Both the position numbers and the translations under genes were made by a program. A stretch of DNA of 64,000 nucleotides, from contig NC_134891.1 of the NCBI RefSeq assembly GCF_041734735.1, forward strand, positions 5,171,230 through 5,235,229. Direction: 5' to 3'. The stretch comes from Babylonia areolata (lineage: Eukaryota; Mollusca; Gastropoda; Neogastropoda; Buccinidae). Below, piece after piece: positions 26,101 through 39,000 of this stretch (position 1 is the first letter of the stretch; each line of letters starts with the position of its first letter). Below the pieces are notes generated by a model. That model was not told the origin of the DNA, searched no databases, and saw only the letters and a program-made list of their open reading frames with translations.

Positions 26101-29100
26101 AATGTGGGAGTTGCAGCCCACGAAGGCAGAAGAAGAAGAAAAGAATATGTCATCAGCTAATTCAGTTTCAGTTTCTCAAGGAAGAGTCACTGAGTTCAGA
26201 CTAGTCCATATGCTGCACCACATCTGCTAGTCAGAAGCCAGACCAGCAGTATAACCTGACGTGCTAGTCAGGCTTTTGAGTGCATGCATATATATTGGTG
26301 TACCATTTGAGTGGATTTCTTTTACAGAGTGTTTCTCTATGAGAACCCTTCTGTTGCCATGGGTTCTTTTTCAGTGTGCCAATTGTGTGCTGCACACTGG
26401 ATATCAAGTTTATCGTCTCGTCTGAACAACTCGACGCTCAGTTTGGTTTTCCAGTCAAACTTAAAGAGAAAGGGCGAGACTGGGATTGGAACCCAGACCC
26501 TCACAGACACTGTATTGGTAGATAACCCTCTTAATCGTTCTGCCACCTTCCTCCTCACTTTCCCACGGGTTTGGCATTTACAGGTCACTCTGCAGACTGT
26601 GTATTTTTTTTTCTGTTCTTTGTGTTGCTTTTGTTTGTGCTTTTTTAAATTTATTTATTTATTTATTTATTTATTTTTTTATTTATTTTTTTAAATTTAT
26701 TTATTTATTTATTTTTTATTTTTTATTTTTTTTTTTTAGTATTACTATTATTATTACTACTACCTTTTTCTATATTATAATTATTATTCATTTATTTATT
26801 TATTTATGTAAGCTTATCTATTATTTATTCCCCCGTTTTTTTTGTTTTTTTTTTGTTTTTGTTTTTTTTCTCAAGGCCTGACTAAGCGCGTTGGGTTGCG
26901 CTGCTGGTCAGGCATCTGCTTGGCAGATGTGGTGTAGCGTATATGGTTTGTCCGAACGCAGTGACGCCTCCTTGAGCAACTGAAACTGAAACTGAAACTG
27001 TGCAGTCATTGTCTTGATGTATTGAGTCTCTGGAAGGGTGGATCACACCTCTGATTATAAGGGGTTGGTGGAAGGGGCATTGGAATTTCTCATGCTAAAA
27101 AAAAAATTTTGGCTTTTCGGTGCGTTATAATTTTTCTTCTCTCTCTAGTTTGATATTCTTTCTAGAGATGAAGCCAAGTACGTTGACTAAACTTCAAACA
27201 CTGTGATGACTAGATTTCTTCTTGTTTTGTTGTTATTTTTTTCTTCTGGTTTTATTTAATTGCTTCTTTTTTTTTTATTTTTTTTTTTATAGATTGAATG
27301 GTTGTATGTGGACAACTTGCAGTCTGGTTTGGTGAGGAGAAAAGTTGAAACACCCCCCCCCACCCCCCAGACCCCACCACCTCCTCCTCCCATTACTCCC
27401 TCCCTCATCCTTCCAGCTGCTTGCACCCTGGTGAATGTGTGTTGTTTGTGGTTTTGTGGTGTGTCCTGTAGATTTGTGTGTTGTTTGTGGTTTTGTGGTG
27501 TGTCCTGTGAATGTGTGTTGTTTGTGGTTTTGTGGTGTGTCCTGTGGATTTGTGTGTTGTTTGTGGTTTTGTGGTGTGTCCTGTAGATTTGTGTGTTGTT
27601 TTTGTGGTTTTGTGGTGTGTCCTGTGAATGTGTGTCGTTTGTGGTTTTGTGGTGTGTCCTGTAGATTTGTGTGTTGTTCATGGTTTTGTGGTGTGTCCTG
27701 TGAATGTGTGTTGTTTGTGGTTTTGTGGTGTGTCCTGTGAATGTGTGTTGTTTGTGGTTTTGTGGTGTGTCCTGTGAATGTGTGTTGTTTGTGGTTTTGT
27801 GGTGTGTCCTGTGGATTTGTGTGTTGTTTGTGGTTTTGTGGTGTGTCCTGTGAATTTGTGTGTTGTTTGTGGTTTTGTGGTGTGTCCTGTGAATGTGTGT
27901 TGTTTGTGGTTTTGTGGTGTGTCCTGTAGATTTGTGTGTTGTTTGTGGTTTTGTGGTGTGTCCTGTGAATGTGTGTTGTTTGTGGTTTTGTGGTGTGTCC
28001 TGTAGATTTGTGTTGTTTGTGGTTTTGTGGTGGTCCTGTGAATATATGGTTTTGTGGGGTGTCCTGTGAATTTGTGGTTTTCTGGGGTGTCCTGTGAATT
28101 GGTGGTTTTCTGGGGTGTCCTGTGAATTTGTGCGTTGTTCGTGGTTTCATGGCGTGTCCTTGGGCACGTCTACTCTTTGGTGTCTTTGCTGTTGTGTCCT
28201 TGTTGATTGCTTTCATAACATCCTTGTGTTTTTCCTTATCAGTTTGCCATGCTCTCTCCCAAAACAAAGAGACGAGAGAGGGGATGTGGAGTGGTGGCCT
28301 AGAGGTAACGCGTCCGCCTAGGAGGCGAGAGAATCTGAGCGCGCTGGTTCGAATCACAGCTCAGCCGCTGATATTTTCTCTTCCTCCACTAGACATTGAG
28401 TGGTGGTCTGGACGCTAGTCATTCGGATGAGACGATAAACCGAGGTCCCGTGTGCAGCATGCACTTAGCGCACGTAAAAGAACCCACGGCAACAAAAGGG
28501 TTGTTCCTGGCAAAATTCTGTAGAAAAATCCACTTCGAAAGGAAAAACAAGTACAACTGCACGCAGGAAAAAAACAAAAAAATAGGTGGCGCTGTATTAT
28601 AGCGACGCGCTCTCCCTGGGGAGAGCAGCCCGAATTTCACACAGAGAAATCTGTTGTGATAAAAAGAAATACAAACAAATACAAACAAACAAATAATCAA
28701 AACCTCACCATGCTTTCTCTCTCTCTGCTCCGCCCCTCTCTCTGTCTCAGTCTTTGTTCCTCTCTCTGTCTCAGTCTTTGTTCCCCTCTCTTGTCTCTTT
28801 CTTCCATTCTCTTTGTCTTTTTTCCTCTCTGTGTCTTAGTCTTTTTTCCTGTCTCTCTTTGTCTTTGTTCCCCTCTCTGTCTTTGTCTTTGTTCCCCTCT
28901 ATGTATCAGTCTTTGTTCCCCTCTCTGTCTTTGTCTTTGTTCCCCTCTATGTATCAGTCTTTGTTCCCCTCTCTGTCTTTGTTCCATTCTCTTTGTCTTT
29001 GTTCCCCTCTATGTCTCAGTCTTTGTTCCCCTCTCTGTCTTTGTTCCATTCTCTTTGTCTTTGTTCCCCTCTTATGTCTCAGTCTTTGTTCCCCTCTCTC

Positions 29101-29216
29101 TGTCTTAGTCTTTGTTCCTCTCTCGCTCTCAGTCTTTGTTCCTCTCTCTGTCTGTCTGTCTCTCTCTGTCTTTCTCTGTCCCTGTCCCTCTCTCTGTATG
29201 TTTCTGTCTCAGTCTT

Positions 29217-29261
<45 letters not shown>

Positions 29262-32200
29262 TACATGTACTAGTCACTGGATGTTTCTGTTTCCAGTTTT
29301 GTTAAAACGAATTTCGTTTTTTCCTGTGGCTTAGGTGTTTTGTTTCTTTTTTCTTTTCTTTTTTCTTTAAAAAAAAAAAAAATCATATTTGTTGAGGTAG
29401 CATCCTGTATGGTCCTGCAGTGTTTTGTTACGCCAAGGTAAACTGAATGAGAAAAAGTGCTTTGTTCGAAGCAGTTTGGTGACAAAATTTTGAAAAACTG
29501 CTGCATCTTACGTGCTTACTTGGCTCATTTTTTTGGTTCATTTTAAACATTGGATTTGTAAAGCACTTAGACCTTGCTTCTGCATGTATTGTTGCGCTAT
29601 ATAAAACGAAATTGTTTTGTCATTACTTCTTTTGTAGCTGTTTTAGTTGAGTAGTTGCCTTATGGCCTGGTTATGATTGTAGTCAGCCATTCCGCCAGAT
29701 GACTGGAACTTCAGACTGCATGGTTGATTTTGTATTTTGTATTTCTTTTTATCACAACAGATTTCTCTGTGTGAAATTCGGGCTGCTCTCCCCAGGGAAA
29801 GCGCGTCGCTACACTACAGTGCCACCCATTTTTTTGTATTTTTCCTGCGTGCAGTTTTATTTGTTTTTCCTATTGAAGTGGATTTTTCTACAGAATTTTG
29901 CCAGGAACAACCCTTTGGTTGCCGTGGGTTCTTTTACGTGCCCTAAGTGCATTCTGCACACGGGACATCGGTTTATCGTCTCATCCGAATGACTAGCACC
30001 CAGACCATCACTCAAGGTCTAGTGGAGGGGGAGAAAAGATCGACGGCTGAGTAGTGATTCGAACCAGCGCGCTCAGATTCTCTCGCTTCCTAGGCGGACG
30101 CGTTACCTCTAGGCCATCACTATGATAGCGAGGGTTGCTCACAGGGATGGTAGTTCAGTCACACATTGACCTGGTCATTGTGGTCACCAGTGGACCGAAA
30201 CTTCTCTCGGCCCATCTTACAATAGTAGTAGCAATAGGCATCCTCCAGTCTCTGGAGGCTGAGGCGTTGTGTTCTGAGTGATGTTTCTGACGCAGCGTCG
30301 GTTGTTTGCTGGACAGGCCTATTGGCAGTCTTTCCCACACTTTGTGCAGTCAGCTGTTGGCAGTCTTTCCCACACTTTGTGCAGTCAGCTGTTTGGCAGT
30401 CTTTCCCACACTTTGTGCAGTCAGCTGTTGGGCAGTCTTTCCCACACTTTGTGCAGTCAGCTGTTGGCAGTCTCTCCCACACTTTGTGCAGTCAGCTGTT
30501 GGCAGTCTTTCCCACACTTTGTGCAGTCAGCTGTTGGCAGTCTCTCCCACACTTTGTGCAGTCAGCTGTTGGCAGTCTCTCCCACACTTTGTGCAGTCAG
30601 CTGTTGGCAGTCTTTCCCACACTTTGTGCAGTCAGCTGTTGGCAGTCTCTCCCACACTTTGTGCAGTCAGTCAGCTGTTGGCAGTCTTTCCCACACTTTG
30701 TGCAGTCAGCTGTTGGCTGTCTCTCCTACACTTCGTGCAGTCAGCTGTTGGCAGTCTCTCCCACACTTTGTGCAGTCGGCTGTTGGCAGTCTCTCCCACA
30801 CTTTGTGCAGTCAGCTGTTGGCAGTCTCTCCCACACTTTGTGCAGTCAGCCCTTGGTTGGCTCCTACCCAGAGCTGAGTGTGCTATAGGCTCAGATAAAG
30901 AAAAAGAAAAAAAGATTGTTTATGTGGTTGGTAAAGGCATTTTCATTGACATGTGCTTGGTGAAAAATAGCGACCATGTTAACTCTTTCACCACCAATCA
31001 GTTTAGAGTGAACCACTCTCTGCTGCTAGAAGCACGGAAAAAATGGTGTCTAAGAATAGCTGGGGATTCCCTTGTGATGTGAATGAAACATAGCCTATCC
31101 TACCACCGAAAATTAAGAGCAGTCGGTTTGATCTGGTCACATTTCAGCAACGTAGGTGCTCTGTCTGGTTGGTGCTGAAATGCGACATTGGCTGTGGAAA
31201 GGTTAAAGCAGACGGATTTTTTTCTGGGGAAGTATTAAACGTCACATGGCAGTTTATTCATAAAGCTAAAGAAAAATTGTTAAACTGAATGGGATCCCGG
31301 ATATTGAGAGGTGGAATGGCAGATGATGGAGGTGATGGTATGTGGGGAGAGGACAGAGAGGCTGAAAGCGGCGCGCTGCTCGCCGCATTCGGGAGAGCAT
31401 GGTGACCTGCGTTGAAAGGAGCAGCCACCCTCATCAGGACAGTCCATGCACTGCCAGAAATGACAGCTTTAGGATATTTTATTTCACTGCAGGATTTGGT
31501 CCCCTCCACGCCCCCCCCCCCTTCCCCCTCCAGTTTTAGAATGTTTTATTTTTTTACACTGGTATGTGTTACCCCCTCCCCCAGCTTTAGAATGTTCTGT
31601 TTCACATTGGAGATTTGGTCCTTTTCCAGCTTTAGAATATTTTATTTCACACTGGAATTTGGCCCTCCCCCTTCCCCCCCCCCCTCTCTCCCCTGCCCCC
31701 CTGTCCCCCTCCTCCCCCTCCAGCTTCCGAATATTTTATTTCACTCTGGGATTCGCCACCCCCCTCCCCCTGAACCCCCCCAACTGCCTCCACTTTCACT
31801 TTGTGAGGATGTGTAAATAAAATGAACAGAATCTGGTGACACGTTCTGGGTGTCTCCAACAAACAGTTGATGTAGGACATGTCACACTGGCTGGGAATGG
31901 CTCAGGTATCTATATAACTATAAGCCTGACTTACAGCTAACTTGTGCATGCTTTGTAGCCGTGCGCGGGCATTGTGTTCACTAACACTGGACGGCTGACA
32001 CCTGACCAGTGCATCTTGTGGCACTGGTGCTGGCAGTGATCAGAGGCAGACAGTGTCGTGAGGTCAAAGCGACGACAAGCACCTGCCAGAATACCATTTT
32101 GTTTACACAACTATCATACTCTTAGCCATTTTGATAAACAGCTTTCATCAGTAACCTTTTCGTTTACACAACTAACATACTGTTAGCCATTTGATAACCA

Positions 32201-34176
32201 GCTTTCATCAGTAACCTGGTTTTTTTTGTGTTAAAAAAATAAAAATAAAAATCGAGGGGAAGTTCTACTCGTCAATACAGGTAACAATTGTGACGAGTTA
32301 TGATTAGCAGATGTTTATTTCTAAGGCATGTGGCGGATTTAAGCCAAACAAAACTCACAAAATTGGTCTTTGGCATTCTGGAAGCAAGAAAAATGGTTTA
32401 AGCGTTTCACTGAAAAAAAACCAACAAAAAAACAACAACCCCACAGTATTAGAGGGACTGATCAAAAGAAATGATGTAACAAAGTTAAGTTGTTAAGCAT
32501 CAAACTGTCCTTCCTCTATACACAGAAGTAGTGCTCAACGCTCAGCTTATACTGCAGACTGGTACAGCTTACTGTTACATGATGTAACAAAGTTAAGTTG
32601 TTAAGCATCAAACTGTCCTTCCTCTATACACAGAAGCAGTGCTCAACGCTCAGCTTAGACTGCAGACTGGTACAGCTTACTGTTGGGCCGACAGCAAAGT
32701 GAGAGTTGCATGATCAGTGGCTTCTCCACTGCAGTGGGAATTCCTTTACTGCTTTGTGAACGACTGTGACTCTCAAACGAGGAGACCCGGTTGCTCTGGC
32801 TCTTTGTGCTGTAGCCTTGGGGGCTAGCTGGCCTTTGGGAACCGTCTCGGCACCGACTGCCTGAAAGTCCTCTTGGCCAAGAACGTGGGGACGTAACTTG
32901 GGCAGGATGCTCTCCACTATAATCCAGTTCTTGCCCAGATAGTTGGGACAGCAGTTGCCTCCACTGACTATCATACCCTTCCATTCTCCTGTGTCAGACT
33001 TGTCACCCCAGCCCTGTGGGCCATCATCTGAAGGATAGAGTGAAGGGGGGAAAGCTGAAGGGAAGAGAAGGAATACACGTTTGGAGAGATCTCTGTATTA
33101 AAAGGGGTTTCTTTTTTTCTTTTTTTTTTCTTTTTTTAAATCTCAGTACCAAGATAGAAATCCACACAGCTAAAGAATAAGACAAAATATTCTCTCAGTA
33201 TTGAGGTAGAAATTTCTCCCTGGGGAGAGCAGCCTGATTTTCACTCTCGGAAATCTGTTGTGAGAAAGAGTAATACAATACAATACAATACAACACAATG
33301 CGATGCGATACGATACAATACAATGCGATAAGATACAATACAGTACACTACAGCACAGTACAACATAGTACAATACAATATAGTACACTACACTACACTA
33401 CACTACAATACAATACAATACAATACAATACAACACAGCACGTCGCTGACCCTCAAACATGTCGCTGCATGAAGGAAAGACTGGCACGCCTGCCAGTGGG
33501 CCGAGCACCTCCAGTGCCAGCGTGGAGAAAACCAAAGGTGTGAAGTTATCAGGGCCCGCTGCCGGCTCCCAGAAGAAGACGAAGCTGATCGTCTCCGGCT
33601 CCCTGTTCTCCAAGAAGGTCAAGGTCGACAAGCCGGCAGAGGAAGGAGAGGGCACTGTGGTGAAGAGAAGGAGCAAAGATGGTGGCACAAAGGTGGGTGT
33701 ATGTTTTTTTTCTCTTTTTTTTTTCATGATGATATGGATGTTTATATAGTAATAATAATGGTACTTATATAGCGCTGAATCTTGTACATAGACAAATCTA
33801 AGCGCTTTCACACCAGTCATTCTCACGCACACATAACTCTAAAACTGGAGAAACTAAAGACAAGGAAGAGGCAGGGAAGGGAGGCTATTTTGGGAAGAGG
33901 TGGGTTTTAAGGCCAGACTTGAAAGAGCAGAGTGTGGAGACTTGACGAAGCGAAAGAGGAAGTTCATTCCAATTGCAAGGTCCAGAGACGGAGAAAGAAC
34001 AGCGGCCAACAGTCGAGAGTTTGAATATAGTGCCTATCCTCGGTCAGAGACCAAGTTCTAAGCGCTTTGCAAACATGGAGTCATTGGCACAACAGGCTGC
34101 GGGCCTGGGTAGTGTCGACTGAGAAATGTTTCGAGTGTTCGTCGTTCGTTTCCTGTGTCATTCAGCTAGGCTTCAG

Positions 34177-34207
<31 letters not shown>

Positions 34208-35983
34208 AGATGCACACATGCACGCACACACACACGTGTGCTCGTGTGTGCATGCACACACATGCACATACACACACACTTATATATTGTAGTGAATTTT
34301 ACTACAAAATTTTGCCAGGGAGAACTCTTTGTTGCCGCAGGTTCTTTTACATGCGCTAATCTAATCCACATAACTAAGGTATGAAAAGGTATATTAAGTG
34401 TGATGCCTGCATGATGTGCAGACATCTCATGCGCATTTCAGTGATGTTTGTTAACTCTCTAGAAGAACACTGTATGAAGACTGTTTTTCGATCATGAATA
34501 AACATGAACGCAGTCCTGATATGGTGTGTGGCATGATCTGTGCCTGAAAACATTGACCTACTGCCACCCCTGTCAGTGGACGAACACGCACATGGCTGAC
34601 ATCAGCCCAATTGGTCGACTTCAGTCAAGCAATCCTCAGGAAGGGATGAAATCTCATCGTGGAAATCTCTGTTCTGACAAAAGGATTTCGAACAATTTCG
34701 GAGAATATTTTTGCAAGTTTACAAAATATATTTGGTTTTATGATTACACAAATTATTTGCTTTATTCTTCTATGTTTACTTTGAGCGTTTTTTGTTGTTG
34801 CTTTTTTTGTCATATCTCTGCCATTTCTTAATTGAACTGACCCATTTATAAACTCTGCCGAAAAGTTGCCGGTACAAAGGCAGTGCAAACTCAGAAAAGC
34901 CAGTTACAGTGGTGTGCTGCCCATGACGTCATATGACCTAGTTCTCGCTCTGCAAGCGATGAAAGGTGCCCCGTGAAAGCGTGCCTGCAAACCCCCCCTT
35001 GACAGCTGTGCTGTGAGTTGTGCTGACCTCCCATCCTTGATGGTGTGTTGCCAGGTGAAAGCCAAGCCCAGAGCGGAGAAGGAGGAGAAAGAGGAGGTCC
35101 AGGTGAAAGAGGGAGAGGCAATGAAGACGGAGGAAGTGAAGCAGGCAGCGGAGGATGTGGAAGTGATTGCGGAAGGCCAGGGAGGAGGAGGAGGAGGAGA
35201 GGAAGTGACAGAGAAAGAGAAGACGGTAGCATCGGCGGTGGCGGCAGTTGCGGGCACGGAAGCCGGTTGTCAGACATACGTGGCGACTGCTGCTGTCCCG
35301 AGGAAAATTGGTAGGTTGTGAGTGACAGCTGTAGATTACAGTGTGTGTGGGTCTGCGTATGTGTGTGTGTGTGTGTGTGCATATATGCAACCGTGTGAAC
35401 TGAAGTCAATTGTCAGGCATATGTGGTGACTGCTGCTGTCCTGAGGATTATTGGTAGGTTGTGAGTTGATATGTGTGTAGATTACAGTGTGTGGGGGTCT
35501 GCGTATGTTTGTGTATGTATTTGTGTGCCTGTGTATGCATATAATATGCAGTCACGTGTGTCACTCAGGTCGGAAGAGGCCCCGAACCAGCACTTTCCCA
35601 GGAGAACGGCGGAAGCGACGGAAGCCTTCCAAAGGGGCAAAGGCTGGCGTGGTGGGCCGCATCGTGAAGAAAGCCAAGTCCCTGGAGGTGGACAAGCCTT
35701 TGGAGTCTCCAGGTGAGTGCGTCTCCTGGTAAGCCAGACCACTTTCGCGTACCAAACAGGTGAAAGAAACTCAATGGGGAACGTGCTTTCTCTTTCATTG
35801 GACCTGTCATCTTGAACAAACTCCCTTATTCTGTCCGACAGGCTCAGTCTTTGTCCTTGTTCAAATCAGCTCTGAAAACTCGCCTTTTCTATGGTGGTTA
35901 TGATTAGTTTTTCCACCCAGTTTGTCCATCTGTGATTGTTGGTGGGTGGAGAGAGGAATGGGGCTGTATCAGTATGAATGCCT

Positions 35984-36028
<45 letters not shown>

Positions 36029-39000
36029 CCTGTTTATTTTGTGATGCGTATAGGCAAATGAATGTTACGAAATGTATCTGCATCAGTGCATGTGTGTGTA
36101 ATTGTATTTGTAAATGAGATAGGGTGTCCAAATATTCGTTATTCTTATTCGTTATTAGCCTGGGACTCTGGCATCAGGTATCAGTTTCAGTCTCTCCAGG
36201 AGGTATTACTATGTTTGGACAAAACACCAGCCGCCGTGGCGAAGTGGTTAGCGTCGCGGACTGACGGCTGGGAGGACGCGGGTTCGAATCCCAGCGGAGG
36301 TGGGTTTTTCGGCCCGTGGCCGGCTCCTACCCAGAGTTGAGTGTGCTGTGGGCTTAAATGGGGAGACTGGGATCACACAGTCGAGTGTCATCCACTTCAA
36401 GGATGCGTCTTTGGGTGTGTTGCTGTAATTACCTGACCAACACTGCAAGTGTCTGTATCTCTCGGGCCTGGTTAACGCCGGGATATCATTATGACAGGAA
36501 GCGTACAGCCTTGTTCACGCAGTCCCAAACCAAAATGGACCTCCATAGCAACATCGTCATCATCATCGTCATCCTCCTCCTTCATCGTCATCAATATAAA
36601 CAAAATAGTCTCAAAGTCTGTGACCTTTCATGCCCTGCTCTCATGGTGACCTCAGTTTCGATACCCCTCCGCTTCCGTGCTTGAGGTGAGTCCTGTCAAT
36701 GTCGTCAGTGTCGGCAGATTCATGGGGGGCTGTTGTTTGAGGGACGTGGTGGCGGTCTCCACTCTGGGAGAGACGCTCACTCAGTCTGGCTCTGTGACTA
36801 AGCCATTATTGTCGTTAGTAGGGGGCTCAGTAGGTGGTGTCCTAAGTACGTTAAAACAGAACAGGCACCACTGAACACCACCAAAGTGACTCAGCAGCAG
36901 TGCAGGGTCTCCTCTGGTGTGTGGCCTCCAGGCGACCTAACATCGATGGTTCCCTGTGGACTGCCGACGCTGGAACTGTGACGGACGAACCCGGGTGTGA
37001 CCGTGTATGGGGGGAATCTAAATGAGCGGCGTGGGAGTAATGCCACTGAAACGGCACAGATGATGGGGCAACAAAAAAAAAAAAAAAATGTTTGGACAAA
37101 ACCGTTGCATTTATAGCCGAAGATTGGCTCCTGCGACGTACGCATCCAGATCCATATACACAACACCACATCTGCTAGGCAGATGCCTGACCAGCAGCCA
37201 TGTTGCCATGGGTTCTTACGCTGTGCGCCCAGTGCGTGCTGCACATGGCACCTCTGTTAATCAGAAACCATTGATCATGCAGCCCTTAGGTTGCTGTCAG
37301 CCCTACCTAGGCGAATCCCTCATGTAATCTGAGTACAGGAAAGGTCCACAACTATTATTATTTTTGCAATTGCTGTTCCAATGGTCATAGTCACACGTGA
37401 CTGACCACCAAACATTATTATTATTATTATTATTGCAGTTGCTGTACTGATGGTCATTGTCAGACACAACTGTCAACCAATAGTATAAATATTATTATTA
37501 TTACTGTTACTATTATTGCAGTTGCTGCTCTGATGGTCATAGTCACACACAACTGACGATCAAACATTATTATCAGTACTATTGCAGGGTTGCTGTTATG
37601 ATGGTGATAGTCAGACGGGACTATCAAATATAAGCATTATGATTGCGCTGTTGCTGTTCTGAGGGTCTTAGGACTGTCAAACATCATCATGATGATTGCA
37701 GGGTTGCTGTTCTGAGGGTCTTAGACCGGACTGTCAAACATCATCATGATGATTGCAGGGTTGCTGTTCTGAGGGTCTTAGACAGGACTGTCAAACATCA
37801 TCATGATGATTGCGGGGTTGCTGTTCTGAGGGTCATTGTCAGACTCGACTGACTGACTTCCAAGCATCATCATGATGATTGCAGGGTTACCGCCAGCAGC
37901 CACAACAACAGCAGCAGCGACCTTGGTGCCCCCAGCGCCGGTGACTGCCGCGGTGCACGTGCCGTCGAAGGCGTTTCTGGTGGAGGAGGACCACAACTCG
38001 TTCAAGTGCGAGGAGTGCGGCAAGGGCTTCCGCAAGCACCAGCTGCTGGCTGACCACCTCAAGCACTACCACAAGCCAGAGGGACCCCCCCAGACCCCAG
38101 CCCCCTCCTCAAGGAAAAGGAAGACCACGCTTAGCACCTGTATGTTCTTGTGGGTGGGGTACCATGCTTAGCACCCTGTATGTTCTTGTGGGTGGGGTAC
38201 CATGCTTAGCACCCTGTATGTTCTTGTGGATGGGGTACCACGCTTAGCACCTGTATGTTCTTGTGGGTGGGTGGGTGGGGTGGATGTGGAGATGTAGAGT
38301 TTAAGGGGGCAGGGAGGGTTTGTGTGTGGGTGGGCTGGTGTTGGTGTACATGTGTGTGTTTGTGAGTGATCATGTGTGTTTGTAATAGTAATAATAATAA
38401 TAATAATAATAATGGTATTTATATAGCGCTGAATCTTGTGCAGAGACAAATCAAAGCACTTTCGCACCAGTTGTTCACACGCTTGCATAACTCTAAAACT
38501 GGAGAAAGTGAAGACAAGTGGAGAGGTGGGGAAGGGAGGTTATTTTGGGAAGAGGTGGGTTTTAAGGCCAGACTTGAAAAAGCTGAGTATGGTGACTTGA
38601 CGAAGCGAAAGAGGAAGTTCATTCCAATTGCAAGGTCCAGAGACAGTGAAAGAACAGTGGCCAACAGTCAAGTGTTTGAATCTGGGTATGTGTTTGTGTG
38701 AGCATCAGAAATTGTGTTTGTGTGTAGGTGGGTGTTGGTGTGCATAATTATATGTTTGTGAGTGAGTTTGTTTGTGTGTGTGGGTGGCTGGGTGTTAGTG
38801 TACATATGCCTGTTTGTGAGTGTGTGAATGAGAGATTGTGTGTGTGTGTGTGTGTGTGGGTGTTATTGTACATGTGCCTGTTTGTGAGTGTGTGAATGAG
38901 AGATTGTGTGTGTGTGTGTGTGTTAGCGTACATGTGTGTGTTTCTTAGGTTAGTGAGTTAGGGTAGGAATTGTCAAGGCTTTTAGAGGGAGAGAAGGCTT

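Noticed and set aside
25780-26121. Reverse frames of about 80-110 codons recurring at 25.8, 47.8, 52.8 and 54.0 kb
   Set aside because: They are read-throughs of SINE C copies and differ only by SINE divergence.
27287-28357. Open frame of 356 codons on the reverse strand (His/Thr/Asn-rich repeats)
   Set aside because: It is the translation of a 36-40 bp minisatellite with no start context, domain or splice signals; the forward strand is open too for the same reason.
30278-31082. Long forward frames and a Cys-rich reverse frame resembling zinc knuckles
   Set aside because: The 35 bp minisatellite makes all forward frames open; the C-x2-C pattern repeats only because the unit does.
34904-35409. 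Reverse-strand frames of 117-172 codons opposite exon 11
   Set aside because: Shadows of the Glu-rich exon 11 coding strand; no splice or domain support.
36231-36303. Possible tRNA gene (box A and box B well formed)
   Set aside because: The sequence continues into a SINE D body and the acceptor stem is imperfect; it is a SINE head. The same holds for heads at 14063, 25760, 28283 and 52791.
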